Of a stretch of DNA of 64,000 nt, positions 47,689 to 58,304 are shown piece by piece. Numbering within the stretch: position 1 is the stretch's first letter; each line of letters starts with the position of its first letter. Under the pieces are notes generated by a model. That model did no database searches. It saw nothing but the letters and a program-made list of their open reading frames with translations, and had not been told where the DNA came from. A program made the position numbers and the translations under genes. The stretch is from Sphagnum compactum (Eukaryota > Bryophyta > Sphagnopsida > Sphagnales): the NCBI GenBank assembly GCA_965153455.1, contig OZ234496.1:10935863-10999862 (forward strand), given 5' to 3'.

Positions 47689-48430
47689 ATGCCATTGTGT
47701 CTTGTATTTGATTCCAATATGTTCCCAAGGTCTTGTAATTCCTTTGATAATGGGCCAAAATCGCCATTAGCTAGAGCTTGGCTTGAATCCACAAAATTGA
47801 ATGTCAACCTAGTAGGAGCAACCAAATCCCTAGAGCTCCAAAACCCTAGTTCTTCTTTTGCATTACTTGAAGTCCTCCTTGAAATCCTTGATGTTATTGA
47901 TGTAGATCCTGATGAAGTCCTCCTTAAAATCCCTGATTCTATAGCTATAGATCTTGATGAAATTGTGGAGCTATCAAACTCCCAATCTGATCCCCAAGCT
48001 GACCCCCCAAGGAAGAAACAAAAGCTTAGTGTGGATGGCATTGGAAAAAAACATCGCAAAAAGTCATATGAGAGTAGTAGAAAGTTCCAGGCAAAATGGG
48101 TACCAAAATTACCATGGGCCGAGGGGTTACTGGCTGGTGGTGGGATTATCCAGATTGTGAGGTGCAAAATTTGCTCCTTGATTGAGAATAAGGACAAAAT
48201 TATTAGATGCAAATGGGATACTCTAACTAAACATGCTAGTCGTAGGATTAGTTTGTGACTTATTTCGACTAGGGGTGAAGAAAGGGGGGGGGGGGGGGGG
48301 GATACATTGCCAAGGATTATGCCCATTTGAGAAACATGCGATTGTGGGCCCAACGAGATCCAAATTCTGTCCTGTAGCAAATCAACAACCCCTCGGGAGA
48401 GGAGAATCGAAAGATAGTTCAATTCAAATC
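47689..48430 (+). pseudogene. hAT-like transposase N-terminus, BED-type zinc finger
   Basis: The ATG frame 47689-48258 encodes 189 aa. It has a low-complexity N-terminus rich in Asp/Leu/Ile repeats (DPDEVLLKIPDS), a nuclear-signal-like basic stretch (PRKKQKL, then KKHRKK), and a compact zinc-finger region (KWVPKLPWAEGLLAGGGI, VRCKICSLIENKDK, TLTKHASRR) of the type heading plant hAT-like proteins. The frame breaks at 48258 and at the G run 48284-48301. Beyond the run the same protein seems to continue (YIAKDYAHLRNMRLWAQRDP). The catalytic middle is not recognisable. Likely a deletion derivative. Confidence 0.6.
48284..48301 (+). repeat. G homopolymer, 18 bases
   Basis: Lies inside the hAT-like remnant, where the protein would read GVKKGG followed by YIAKD. 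An original short G run appears to have expanded or been mis-sequenced, destroying the frame. Confidence 0.9.
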
Positions 48431-48841
48431 CTTGTTTCATGTTTCTTGAATTGTGTTTTGGTTTTTTTTTTTTTTTTTTACTTCTATCCAATTTGTAGAA
48501 CCACTTGAACTGGGATGGTCTTGTAATTTTTTTTTTCCTTTTGTAAAATTTCCATAACCATGGATTGCGGTTTAATCTTCTTTGCCTAAATGTCAAATTT
48601 GTAAAAGCATGTACTTAGATGGTCTTTTTATAATCTTTTTGCCTTTGTCATGTTTTGTTTTATGTTGGATGGCAGAGGATGTGGAAGGTTTGATAACAAA
48701 GTTGGATGCACGATTTCTTGAACAAGTAGTCATGGATGCTATGGGGATTGTTTATCCCTAATACTGGTTGCAAGCAGACGCAAATGTGACATTTCTTTGA
48801 CATATTGGAGTGCTGAATTTTTTTTATTGTAACCCACATCC

Positions 48842-49317
48842 ATGTGGACAACCCAAGGACAACAAATTTGCCCCTTTCTTGCCATCCTCTCAGGTTGGGA
48901 TTTGGATGCTCAACAAGGCTTGTTTAAGTTGACCATGAAATCCAACGTTGTTCAAGCCATGGCTGAAATTGTGACTCTTCATCTGACAAGGTTAACCCTA
49001 CCATCATCAATCCTTTCACACGCATGTGGCGAGTGGTCCATGCATCACAATTGTTGTCTAATGCTTTTCTTGATTACTTAAAAGTGGCATAGATTGCCAT
49101 GGTTCATGTGCTTGGTTTTGTTGAGGATGAACGATGTTTCAGTTTTGTTACATCCTTGAAGAACAAAATGCAGAATAGATTGAACAACCATCTCCAGCTA
49201 GTTGTTTCTATGTATGCACAAAAGTTTTTCACCCTTCACAACTTTCCTTATGAGGATACCTATGAAATGTGGTCTAATGTTCAATCAGCAAATGGCCAAG
49301 GCCGATATGCTTAAATT
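48842..49317 (+). pseudogene. hAT C-terminal (dimerisation) fragment
   Basis: Open frame 49099-49314 reads VLGFVEDERCFSFVTSLKNK, then MQNRLNNHLQLVVSMYAQKF, the usual end of hAT transposases where the S/N..ER.FS..S..K...R..L motif drives dimerisation. The preceding frame 48842-49081 may be the part just before it. With 47689-48430 this forms one element whose middle is lost or scrambled. No terminal inverted repeats or 8-bp duplication were found by eye. Confidence 0.65.
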
Positions 49318-49979
49318 TTATTGGTGATTTCATGCCCCTCTTCTCACATGCTTGTTGCTAGATAACACTTCTTAGCTTAGGTTTATAGCTAGATTTTTTT
49401 GCCAACATCTAGTGCACATAGCCAGATATTGATGGATTTGAAGCTTTAGTAGCCAAATGATATAGCCAAAAAAATATGCCTCATTGCCACCATGGACTCT
49501 GTGGCCTTTTATGTAATCCTCCAAGGGCCTTTTCATAAAAATGGCATTTGCTTTGGGAACACTTTTTTATCTTCACCATATGTGCTTGCTGTTGGTATAA
49601 TTTTTTGCCACATTCACAACAACCCAGAAATAAAAAAAAAAAGGCTGATACCTATACACCGCACCAAGGGAAGAACCCACAAAATTCAAAGCACGTGTGC
49701 TTCAACATGAGATAGATGCGTCAGATCTAGTGGGAACTGCAAATGTTAAGGATTTTTGCATGTAGGGTACGAAAATTACGGTTATCAATGACGGTACTGC
49801 AACAGTTTGCTCCCTGGGAGAAATACAAGACTTTTGTACAATACATAAGTACAGATTCTGATAATATCAGCAGTAGTGAGAGAGATCAGCAAGAGAGAAA
49901 GCAGTAGCCTAGTATGGAGAGATTCGACATGATCAGCAGTTTGCAACTGTGAGGAGTCAGGACGCTTCCACCTGGACAC
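49318..49979. other. Spacer at the change of sequence character
   Basis: No gene recognised. To the left, sequence is AT-rich and retrotransposon-laden. To the right it is visibly richer in G+C. Confidence 0.4.
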
Positions 49980-50215
49980 AGCTGGGACAATTGGGTCGAG
50001 TTCCCAGATTGTTCACAGAGGGTCAATAGAGTCTAGCTCCCAGAGTGTTCACATACAGTGTTTAGGTTCCCAGATTGTTCACACAAAGGGCAATAGGGTC
50101 TAGTTCCAGATGTGCACACAAGGACAATGGAGTCTGGTTACCAGTTTGTTCACAGAGGGACAATAGGGTTTATATTCCAGATTGTTCAGACAGGGACAAT
50201 AGTGTCTAGCTGTTA
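49980..50215 (+). repeat. Minisatellite, about 40-46 bp unit, about six copies
   Basis: A unit like GGACAATAGGGTCTAGTTCC followed by CAGATTGTTCACA repeats with small changes from 49982 to about 50210. It is clearly tandem, with base substitutions and short deletions between units. Confidence 0.85.
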
Positions 50216-53200
50216 CCAGGAACGACAAATAGTAATGCTAGACGTGCTATATACTCACTGCTAGTCGTGTTTTTCGCTCTTTACCATGAGTGGCCCCGGA
50301 CGTGTGGCACCGCATTTTAAATTTTTTTCTTTTCCGTTCTGTTGGGTGGCGGACATTGTTGTCTATCCCCCGCGCCCCCCCCCCCTCCCCCCCTTGCTGA
50401 CAGCTTGCTTCAAAACCCCAATCAACTCTCACCAGGACGTGCTGTGATGAGAGAGAATCATGAAATCCGGACTCTGGAATATTAGTCTGTATTAAAGTAA
50501 TTAACTAGCTAGAAATCGAGGAGAATAGGTAGTGGTAGTAGAAGTAGTAGTGTCAAGGCGGTGTACTTAACCGAATTAATAACACCGTCTTAATTCATTG
50601 AACAACGCACCCGTGATAGCCACGCTAATGAGCTTATAAAAATTCGCAGTTAATTTAATCTGGAAGAGATTGTCATTAGCTGCCCTTATTAAGGACCGAT
50701 ACTTGATCTCCGAATTCAGTAAGTAGTAAAACTTTTCAGAACGCAAAAAACCGACTGCGAAAGAATATAACAGACCTGCTGCCAGACTGCGGTCCATCAC
50801 TCCCCATAGGTCCAAAACTCACAGATTTCTATTGGACCAACTACTTAGTAGAATATTATGCTTCAGCAGCCCTACACAACGGTAACGAAGTACAGTTGAC
50901 AACAACTCGCTGATCAACTCTACTTCTAATTCATCTAGCTAGCTAGTGCACAAACCTCAGTTAGAAAAAGTCACAAAGTCTAGTGTTGATCATTTAGCAG
51001 TTGTTAGATCCCTAGGGTTTAAGAATAGGGCAAGTAGTGCATTTAAGCTGGGGGAGCCATCGATCAACGTCACTATCATCTCAGATCTGTTCTTCAGTTT
51101 CAGGCGGAACTGGGATTGCGAAATGACAGCGGGGACGTTTCTGAGAGAACTTATAATATCACAATTATTATTGCTCGATAAAATCAGCTCAACTAATCAG
51201 GGTCGTCCAGCAAGAAATGAAACCCTGACATCTGCAACTTATATGCAAGTACTTGGCAGGCAATCAGCTACAAGTCCATATTAACTAGACTGCAAGCAAT
51301 CCTTGACCACGATTCATGACCAGTTCTGAAACATATGTATTTGTATACACATGGAAACGAAGTCATAGCAGCAAGTAGACATCCTCGTGACATACCTGAA
51401 CTGAGCCAGCTGCTTCCCTCCATGTTTTGCATTTATTGATGGTTGATAGCTGAAGCAAAACGAGATTAGACATATAGCTGTATATATATACGAAGACCTG
51501 CCTAGGAATAAAGCTTGCAGAAGACACGAAAGCCACTTATAAATGGTACAGTTATATAGACTGGCCGGCTGAGTAGAGCAGTTTCCATGAGTGGCTCCAA
51601 GGAATCTACAACCAGATGTCATAGCAGGGAATTGAACCAAACCCAATTGGCTCCTAGAGAGATCTCAAGCTCGAGCGGTACAAGGTGAAAAGGAGTCATG
51701 GGACATGGGGAGTACAGTGCCTCAGTACTCACCCAAGGAGACTTGATCTTCAAACTGGCTTACTGGCACAGGCAGCCAACAGCAACCACCCTGAATCAAA
51801 ATTCTGTGCATTTCAGAATTGCATTAATCTTAGTATAAGTGTGGGATCAAACCAGAATCTCACTAATCAACTTAGACCACATCTAAAAGAGAGGACGAGC
51901 ACTTGATATGTTTCCTCTAATACCAACCAGCTAGAGGACATTGAAGACTGAACAAATTTCTACAAATACTTTGCAGCTCATGTATGTTGCAGCAGGCTGG
52001 CAGCTGCACAGCAAGTTATAAGCAGGTACTTGAGCCTTCCAATAATTACCTTCCAAGATCCTCCCAGTTTCATGTTGAATACTAATTAAGATCATAGTTT
52101 TGTAATTCAGTTAATGAATACAATTTCTTAATCCACACCACAAGCTGCAGGGTCTATTGGTTCGGTACTGGATCTCACATCTAGCTAGACAATGTCAGTA
52201 ATTCACCATTAAGTCTTGCATTTTAACTGGGTTTTAACTGTGAATTTCTGTTCAATCCTCCAAAAGGGAAATCATCAACTTCCTGTATATAATAGCATAC
52301 TAGATCACAGGAGTAATATGCTTCTGTAAGTCTGACATACAGCTGCAGCTTAACTACCTGTACAGCTTGCAGATCGAAAGTGCCACCAGCTGCTGGTTCT
52401 AGCTAGTCTGCTTTATAAGGCAATGCCAAGTTTGCTGAGCTTAGTTTGAATATTCATCTTAGATGCACCCAGGCAAGCTTCCAGTGCTCCTCCAAGCTTG
52501 TCTTGATTTCAAGAGGAGGTTCAAGGTTGAAGGCTGTTCAACAACCAAAAATCTGATCGTGCACAGAACATCATCCACCGGCTGCTGATCCAGCTGGTTG
52601 TTAGACAAGAAGCTTTATAAATACACGTGAAAGAAGCTGAATAAGATCACAGCTGATCCAATTTTTGTAAGCTTGCACCAGCTTCAGAGCTCATGATACA
52701 ATGAAATTTGATGAACCTTTTTAACCTCCTGTCCATCGGCCTGAGTCTTGGGACTATTTCAAGACTGGACCCAAGGATTACAATAGTCATATATAGAAAG
52801 TATAATCGAGGAAGCTGCAAACTAGTAGAGCTAGCTGCTGCTTACAAAACCGGTACTATTAGTCAAGTCGGGAACTGCTTGTCATGAGTGCGTGCGTGCA
52901 TTGACCCCGTGCAATGCAAGCACGAACATGAGAGTGAATGTGCTGCTGATCAGTCAGTATGAAGGTTGATCGAATTCAGTCGAGGCTGAATCTACGCTGT
53001 TTGGATAGGCAGAGTATCATGTCCTGAAACCTTAGTCTTTTGGAGCGAAAGATAAGAGAATATGTGAGTGGGTTCTCTAACAGCATCAGTACCCGGCCGC
53101 TGGGGCGAGGCAGAAAAGAGAGGAAACCGGTTCAAGTGTACCAAGTAATAAATATATTCTGACCACAAGAATAATCACTTCGGACACAACCCGAAAGAAA

Positions 53201-54718
53201 TCATACAAAGTCCTACTCAGTATAAAAATAACTAAATTTGATCGGTTCTCTTCAGCAGCAGCAGCTCAGGACGAAAACTCATGTGGTGGGCTTTATAGGT
53301 GGTGTTCAAACCCTGTATGTTTTGTGTCTGCTGAGTGTATGAGCTTAAGAAACTGGGGTCGTCGACCTTACAGAGATGTTTTCTCTGGCAGGAAAAAGCT
53401 ACTTGAATAGGGGAAGGATAGGCGGGGAAGGACAGGGGGAGCATTCAAGTTTCCAGTACAGAAAACGATAGGATCGATGAGCTTTAGCCAGAGAGTAAAC
53501 AAATCTTGTCATGGGACCGGGTGTATGATAGAAAATAGCATAGTCGGTCAACGGTTACAGTACTGGACATGCCTCGAGGACTCTATCCTGCACCTAGTCG
53601 ATATAAATCGAATGTAACCGGGAGGCGGCCTCACTCCTCGGATGAGATCATGCGGATTACTGGTCTCAACTCTCAACAAGCTGCTGCTGGTGGTGGAACA
53701 AGAACTAAAAAACCTTCATAGTGTTTGCATCTGCTGCGGCCTCTAGGCGCCTGCGCCTCCTGATCTCTATACCAAATATATCGTCCCTCCTCTTGGAGGT
53801 CCCATATCAGCTCGGAACTTACTCTCTGCTTTATCATGCAACCCTACCTAGGGCCTAAGCAACAGCTGACGTTGAATATGGTACAGCAGGTGGACAATTG
53901 CTCTGGTATATGCATCTCCTAGACAATTTCGGAAACCAGTACTGCATAAGCATAGACGAGTAGCTTACATGCCTTTCTGAGTTGGTTGAAGATATGGTGG
54001 CGATCGAGCGAACCGCTTTACAGTTTTCACTTTGCTTCTTCCATCGACGGTGACCCATTCATATTCCCCGCCCTCTCTAGACTCGATGCACAAAACATTC
54101 CGGACGACAAACAGCTGTCCAGTGCGGGGCTGGGTCGAGAACTTCGACCAGCCCACGAAACTAACTCTGTCAAGAATCAGAACCTGGATCTCTAACAAAC
54201 ACACACACACACTCTCTCTCTCTCCTTACAGCCTCTTACTCTTCTACCTGAGCGCTGGGCTTGGCCATTGTTGTGTTTCTGGGTGTCACTTTCATTGTGA
54301 AACAAAACTTTCAAGGCAATACGGTAAAAGACTCGTGAAGCTGTAATTGCAAACCGTAGGAACGGGACTTGTAGCACACAGTAGTCCTGCAAGTAAGACA
54401 GCCCAGCATCCTGCACATGCGTAATAAAGTTTGGCAGGCGATAATTTACATATGCAGCATCGGCTTCTTCGACACTTCCGCATCGTCTCGACCTACTTAT
54501 CACCAACAGCAACAACCTCCCCGCACACAAGCTTCTTCGAAAAAACAGCAATTTTTTTCAATTTCCTATGCCTGCTCAAACAATTGCAGTGACAGATATT
54601 ACGTGCCAGATATTGTATTTTATTCAAGACTCGATAGGACCGTCCTGATCAAAGTACGACTATCACTAGGGTATAGTTGACGGATTATTACGTGCATGCG
54701 ATGATGATGGTGGTGCTA
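50216..54718. other. G+C-richer spacer, no gene identified
   Basis: Rich in AGCT, CTAGCT and CAGCTGC words and nearly free of transposon protein signal. Open frames on both strands are short and mostly overlap each other. A C-rich run lies at 50370-50392 and an (AC)n-(CT)n microsatellite at 54199-54224. It could hold a non-coding transcript or regulatory DNA, but the sequence alone does not show one. Confidence 0.4.
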
Positions 54719-54824
54719 CGTACTTGAGAATGGGTGCGCCCCTGACCATTGTGTCAGTCACCGGGCTCACCTGCAGGCTTACCTGACTTGACACAACGGT
54801 CAGGGACGCCCACTCTCTTACATA
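54719..54824. ncRNA. Compact foldback hairpin, possible MIRNA-like precursor
   Basis: The left arm (54719-54759, containing GCCCCTGACCATTGTGTCAG) pairs with the right arm (54785-54824, containing TTGACACAACGGTCAGGGAC). The stem is about 40 bp with a few mismatches and the loop about 25 bases. A single short foldback with small loop and scattered mismatches is the shape of a plant miRNA precursor, and also of a very small MITE. Strand and expression are unknown. I do not recognise a known mature miRNA. Confidence 0.4.
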
Positions 54825-55102
54825 AAGGAAATTTTTGCTTCACCCTTTCGAAAAAGTAGGATTACGTTTTTGAAAAAGCAAGACTATGTTAAATTATGGT
54901 CCTTAACAATGACATCTTACTATTATTTTAAATTACGTACAGGAGGTAGGGACATGTAATTAATGATGAAATTGAATGAGATTTGTGTAATTTTAAACAC
55001 CTCAAAAGTAACATAATATTTCCTCAAAATCCTTGTGCTTTTCTTTTTGGTGATTTTTCTCACAGTATGGAATTTGAAGGCAAGGGAAAACTATTGAAGC
55101 CC

Positions 55103-55560
55103 CTTGCAACAAAATGAAAATCCCCCTCTCTACCTTATTGCATCCATCACATTACAGGGGGGTTGAAATAAGGTTTTTATCTAAGTAGGGAAAACTGTTG
55201 AAGTTCCTTGCAACAAAATGCAAATCCTTCTCTATCTTCTTTGTCTCCATCACCTTGTAGTGGAAAATAAGGTTTTTTGAAAAGTAGGTAACTGGAAGGG
55301 GAAAACTGCTGTCAAAGTCCCTTGCAACAAAATCAAAAATCCCCTCTCTACCTTATTGCATCCATCACATTTCAGGGGGGTTGAAATAAGGTTTTTATCT
55401 AAGTAGGGAAAACTGTTGAAGGTCCTTGCAACAAAATTCAAATCCTTCTCTATCTTCTTTGTCTCCATCACCTTGTAGTGGAAAATAAGGTTTTTTGAAA
55501 AGTAGGTAACTAGAAGGGGAAAACTACCGTCAAAGTCCCTTGCAACAAAATCATACCCAG
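55103..55560 (+). repeat. Higher-order tandem repeat, 218-bp unit of two subunits
   Basis: The word CTTGCAACAAAAT occurs at 55103, 55207, 55321, 55424 and 55539. Alternate spacings are about 104 and 114-115 bases, and every second unit is nearly identical (218-bp period). Subunit 1 carries CATCACATTNCAGGGGGGTT; subunit 2 carries CATCACCTTGTAGTGGAAAA. The minus-strand open frame 55250-55579 is made by this repeat and is not a gene. Confidence 0.9.
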
Positions 55561-55579
55561 TCACAAAGCTTTGAAACAA

Positions 55580-57058
55580 AAATTTTATGCTTGAGCATGA
55601 ACTAAGAGAGATGAGCTAATGGGATCAAAACATGTGCTGATAACTTGAAAGGATTTGGATGGGGTCAGTCCATTCTACATCCATCATTACATAAAACGTG
55701 GTAAGTAGAAAAGTCTCAGAGAACTCTTCCTTGGGTCCCCGTCATAAATCACCACTGACAACAACATAATCAACAGTTTGCCATTTCAAACGTTGAAACT
55801 GAAACAGTTTGCACAATTGCCATTTCAAGAACTTATAATCAACAGTTTATATGTTATATTATAAATACGAATGCTGAATACTGAAAGATGAGACATGTTT
55901 CGCCTGCGGTATGAATATCAGTTGAGAAATTACCAGTATCTAGTCAACGAATCACAAATTTTGCCTCATTTTTGCTCAAAGTAAAACCAAGATATTTCTG
56001 ATTGGCTTGCTTCTCCCTGTAATACCCTTATCAAACATCCATAGTGTGTTTCTGCAAGTGGGTCAAAAGTTCACTTCATTAGTCTGCATGTGCATGAAGA
56101 ACCACCTAGCCGACTGGTAAAACAACATCCAATTGTCCTCAATGGCTTTGGGGTTCAAGGCTTGCTTGCATGCTTGATGTAACCTTGTGTCCAAAAGGAG
56201 GTGAATGCACTTTCATCACTGCACATACAAGTTATAATTACAATATATCCCACATGGAAAGGCTCAAAGTGGGTATTAGGGTATTAGGGACTTTACTTGA
56301 TCTTCCAAACTGGCAAATCCATGCATCTCACTCTATTCAAACACCAAAATTTCAGCAGACTATCCTACTGTAGATCTGGTCTGGTAATTCTTTCAAGAAT
56401 AGATAGGTGATAAAGAGTCTGGAAAGTACCTCTCCGCCAATTCTTTGATGTGCTGCTGATAGAGTTCCTGGTTGTCAGTGAGAGATTTGTTTGACTTCCC
56501 AAACCCAGCATGCCATAGTACAAGTGATATATTCAGGGAACTTCAGACTGCATATTCTACCAATGGATTCATCAGCTGAAACTGCCTCAGTCTCTTTACA
56601 TGCTAACATCACAGGGCTGATTATGTACTGCTGCTGACAATCAAAGTCTCAAGCAGCTTCACATTCAACAGCCTTTCAGAACCTTGTACAAGTTCATCAG
56701 GTGACAGCACACAATTAGTCTGAGCTAGACCTCTTTGTACAAACCACCACAACAACTGATTCAAGTACTACATAATATTGATCTGCTCAAAACCCCTTGG
56801 CAAACAATTTGACCACAACCTGAAACTGAGTTTCTGTTGTACGATTTCTAGAAGCAATATGGAATGTCAGTCATGATCTTGGCTAGCACTGATCAAGAGG
56901 TGCATAGATGCTAATAGAATATATATTCCTCGTTCAAACTGCAACAAGCTTGTGCCCATTTCATTTTAGCAGGCACTGTAGTACAAGCCACAAGCATCTA
57001 GTGATGCCAAAGGAATGGAGAGGCAATTGATGTACATGGAGGGTCTAAGGGCAGCTGT
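55580..57058. other. Spacer, no gene identified
   Basis: No domain in any frame. A tRNA-promoter-like pair lies on the plus strand: A-box-like TAGCCGACTGG (56107-56117) and B-box-like GGGGTTCAAGG (56150-56160), possibly a decayed SINE head. Confidence 0.4.
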
Positions 57059-57220
57059 CCATTGAGTAGCTGCACCTTCAGCTTTGGAAGGTCCAGTTGC
57101 AGAAGGTGCAGGTACAGTTCCATAATGCAGGTCTTGCAAATCTCAATTGCAAATCTAGAGCATCTGGAGTCAAAACTGGTAAGTCTCACTTGCAAAGCTG
57201 AAGGTGCAGCTACTCAATGG
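57059..57220. repeat. Perfect 27-bp inverted repeat, 108-base loop
   Basis: 57059-57085 (containing GAGTAGCTGCACCTTCAGC) is the exact complement of 57194-57220 (containing GCTGAAGGTGCAGCTACTC). Pairing does not extend far on either side. Perfect long arms in unique-looking DNA suggest a recent foldback: either a young MIRNA-like locus or a local inverted duplication. Confidence 0.75.
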
Positions 57221-58304
57221 AAAGCCACCATAAGTAAATGGGTCAGACAATCCCTAACTCCTGAACAAATCTTAGATTAAGCACACAACTGTTGACTACT
57301 TGGATCATGCCAGCTTGTACCATGTCAGCAATGGAGCCAAAACTAAGAAGAGATTTGCTTGAATATACAATTGCAGTCTTCATCAATGACTCATCCTATG
57401 CATTGGCCACATACAAGGGTTGCATTGACAAAGAAAAGCACCAGCAAATTAACCACTTGTGAACTAAGAGCACCTTGAACCTCCACTCCACAGTGATGAT
57501 CTGCATCATCTCCCTCCTCCCCCATAATTGAATCTCTTCTCAAAAGATTAGAAAGTGTTTTAGGACATGATCATTGTGACAACTGATTTTGAAGCAAAAT
57601 GTGTCATCATGTGGACTGAACCTTGTAACCAAATTCCTCTGTTGTTTTTTCACCTCCCTTGGATCAGACAATACTTCTCTCATTAGCTGCAACAGCAAAA
57701 TGAGAGAGACACAAGTCAACCCAGAGCGCCAGGGAGCCAGGCTACACTGGCTCACTGCGGCAGATGACAAACTCTGTACTTCAGTAAACAAAGTGACTTC
57801 ACAAAGAAGAGAGCAACGTCTGCTCAATGGGTATCTAAACCTCAAATGATTCCTCCAGAATGTCACAGTGCCCATTCTCAAGTTCATACTGCCTGATCTG
57901 AATTCTTTGCAACAGCATCCAACCCAATGATCATGTATGAGATTACCACAAACAGTAGCTCCCAACTACTCATCAAAAAAGGATCCATGATCCACAAGAG
58001 GAAACATGCAAAAGGGTTGTGCTTTTCTCACTTTACCAGCATGGCTTGGTTTGGTTTGGTTTGGTGGGAACCCTAAACCCTAAATCTGGCCACAACTTCA
58101 ACACAATAGTTGGGAGGTGGGTAAGCTCAAGAGAAGAAATGCAGCTTCTCTCAAGATTATAGGCCATCTAATGGTGCACACAAAATGTCAATATGAAAAC
58201 AAAATGATGGAGGCACAAGCCTGCAGCTAAACAGGGCCCAGAGTGAGACCTGACCTTACAAGACAGCAGAATTTGTAGACAAAGAGAATAATGGAGTCAA
58301 CATT

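Noticed and set aside
47664-48596. 310-codon minus-strand frame
   Set aside because: Antisense of the hAT-like zinc-finger gene; runs through the homopolymer G tract and has no family signal.
55250-55579. 109-codon minus-strand frame with internal repeats
   Set aside because: Produced by the 218-bp tandem repeat.
57540-57965. 141-codon minus-strand frame downstream of the Coa1-like gene
   Set aside because: Considered as a further exon, but it shows no known motif and the Coa1-like protein already ends at 58305.
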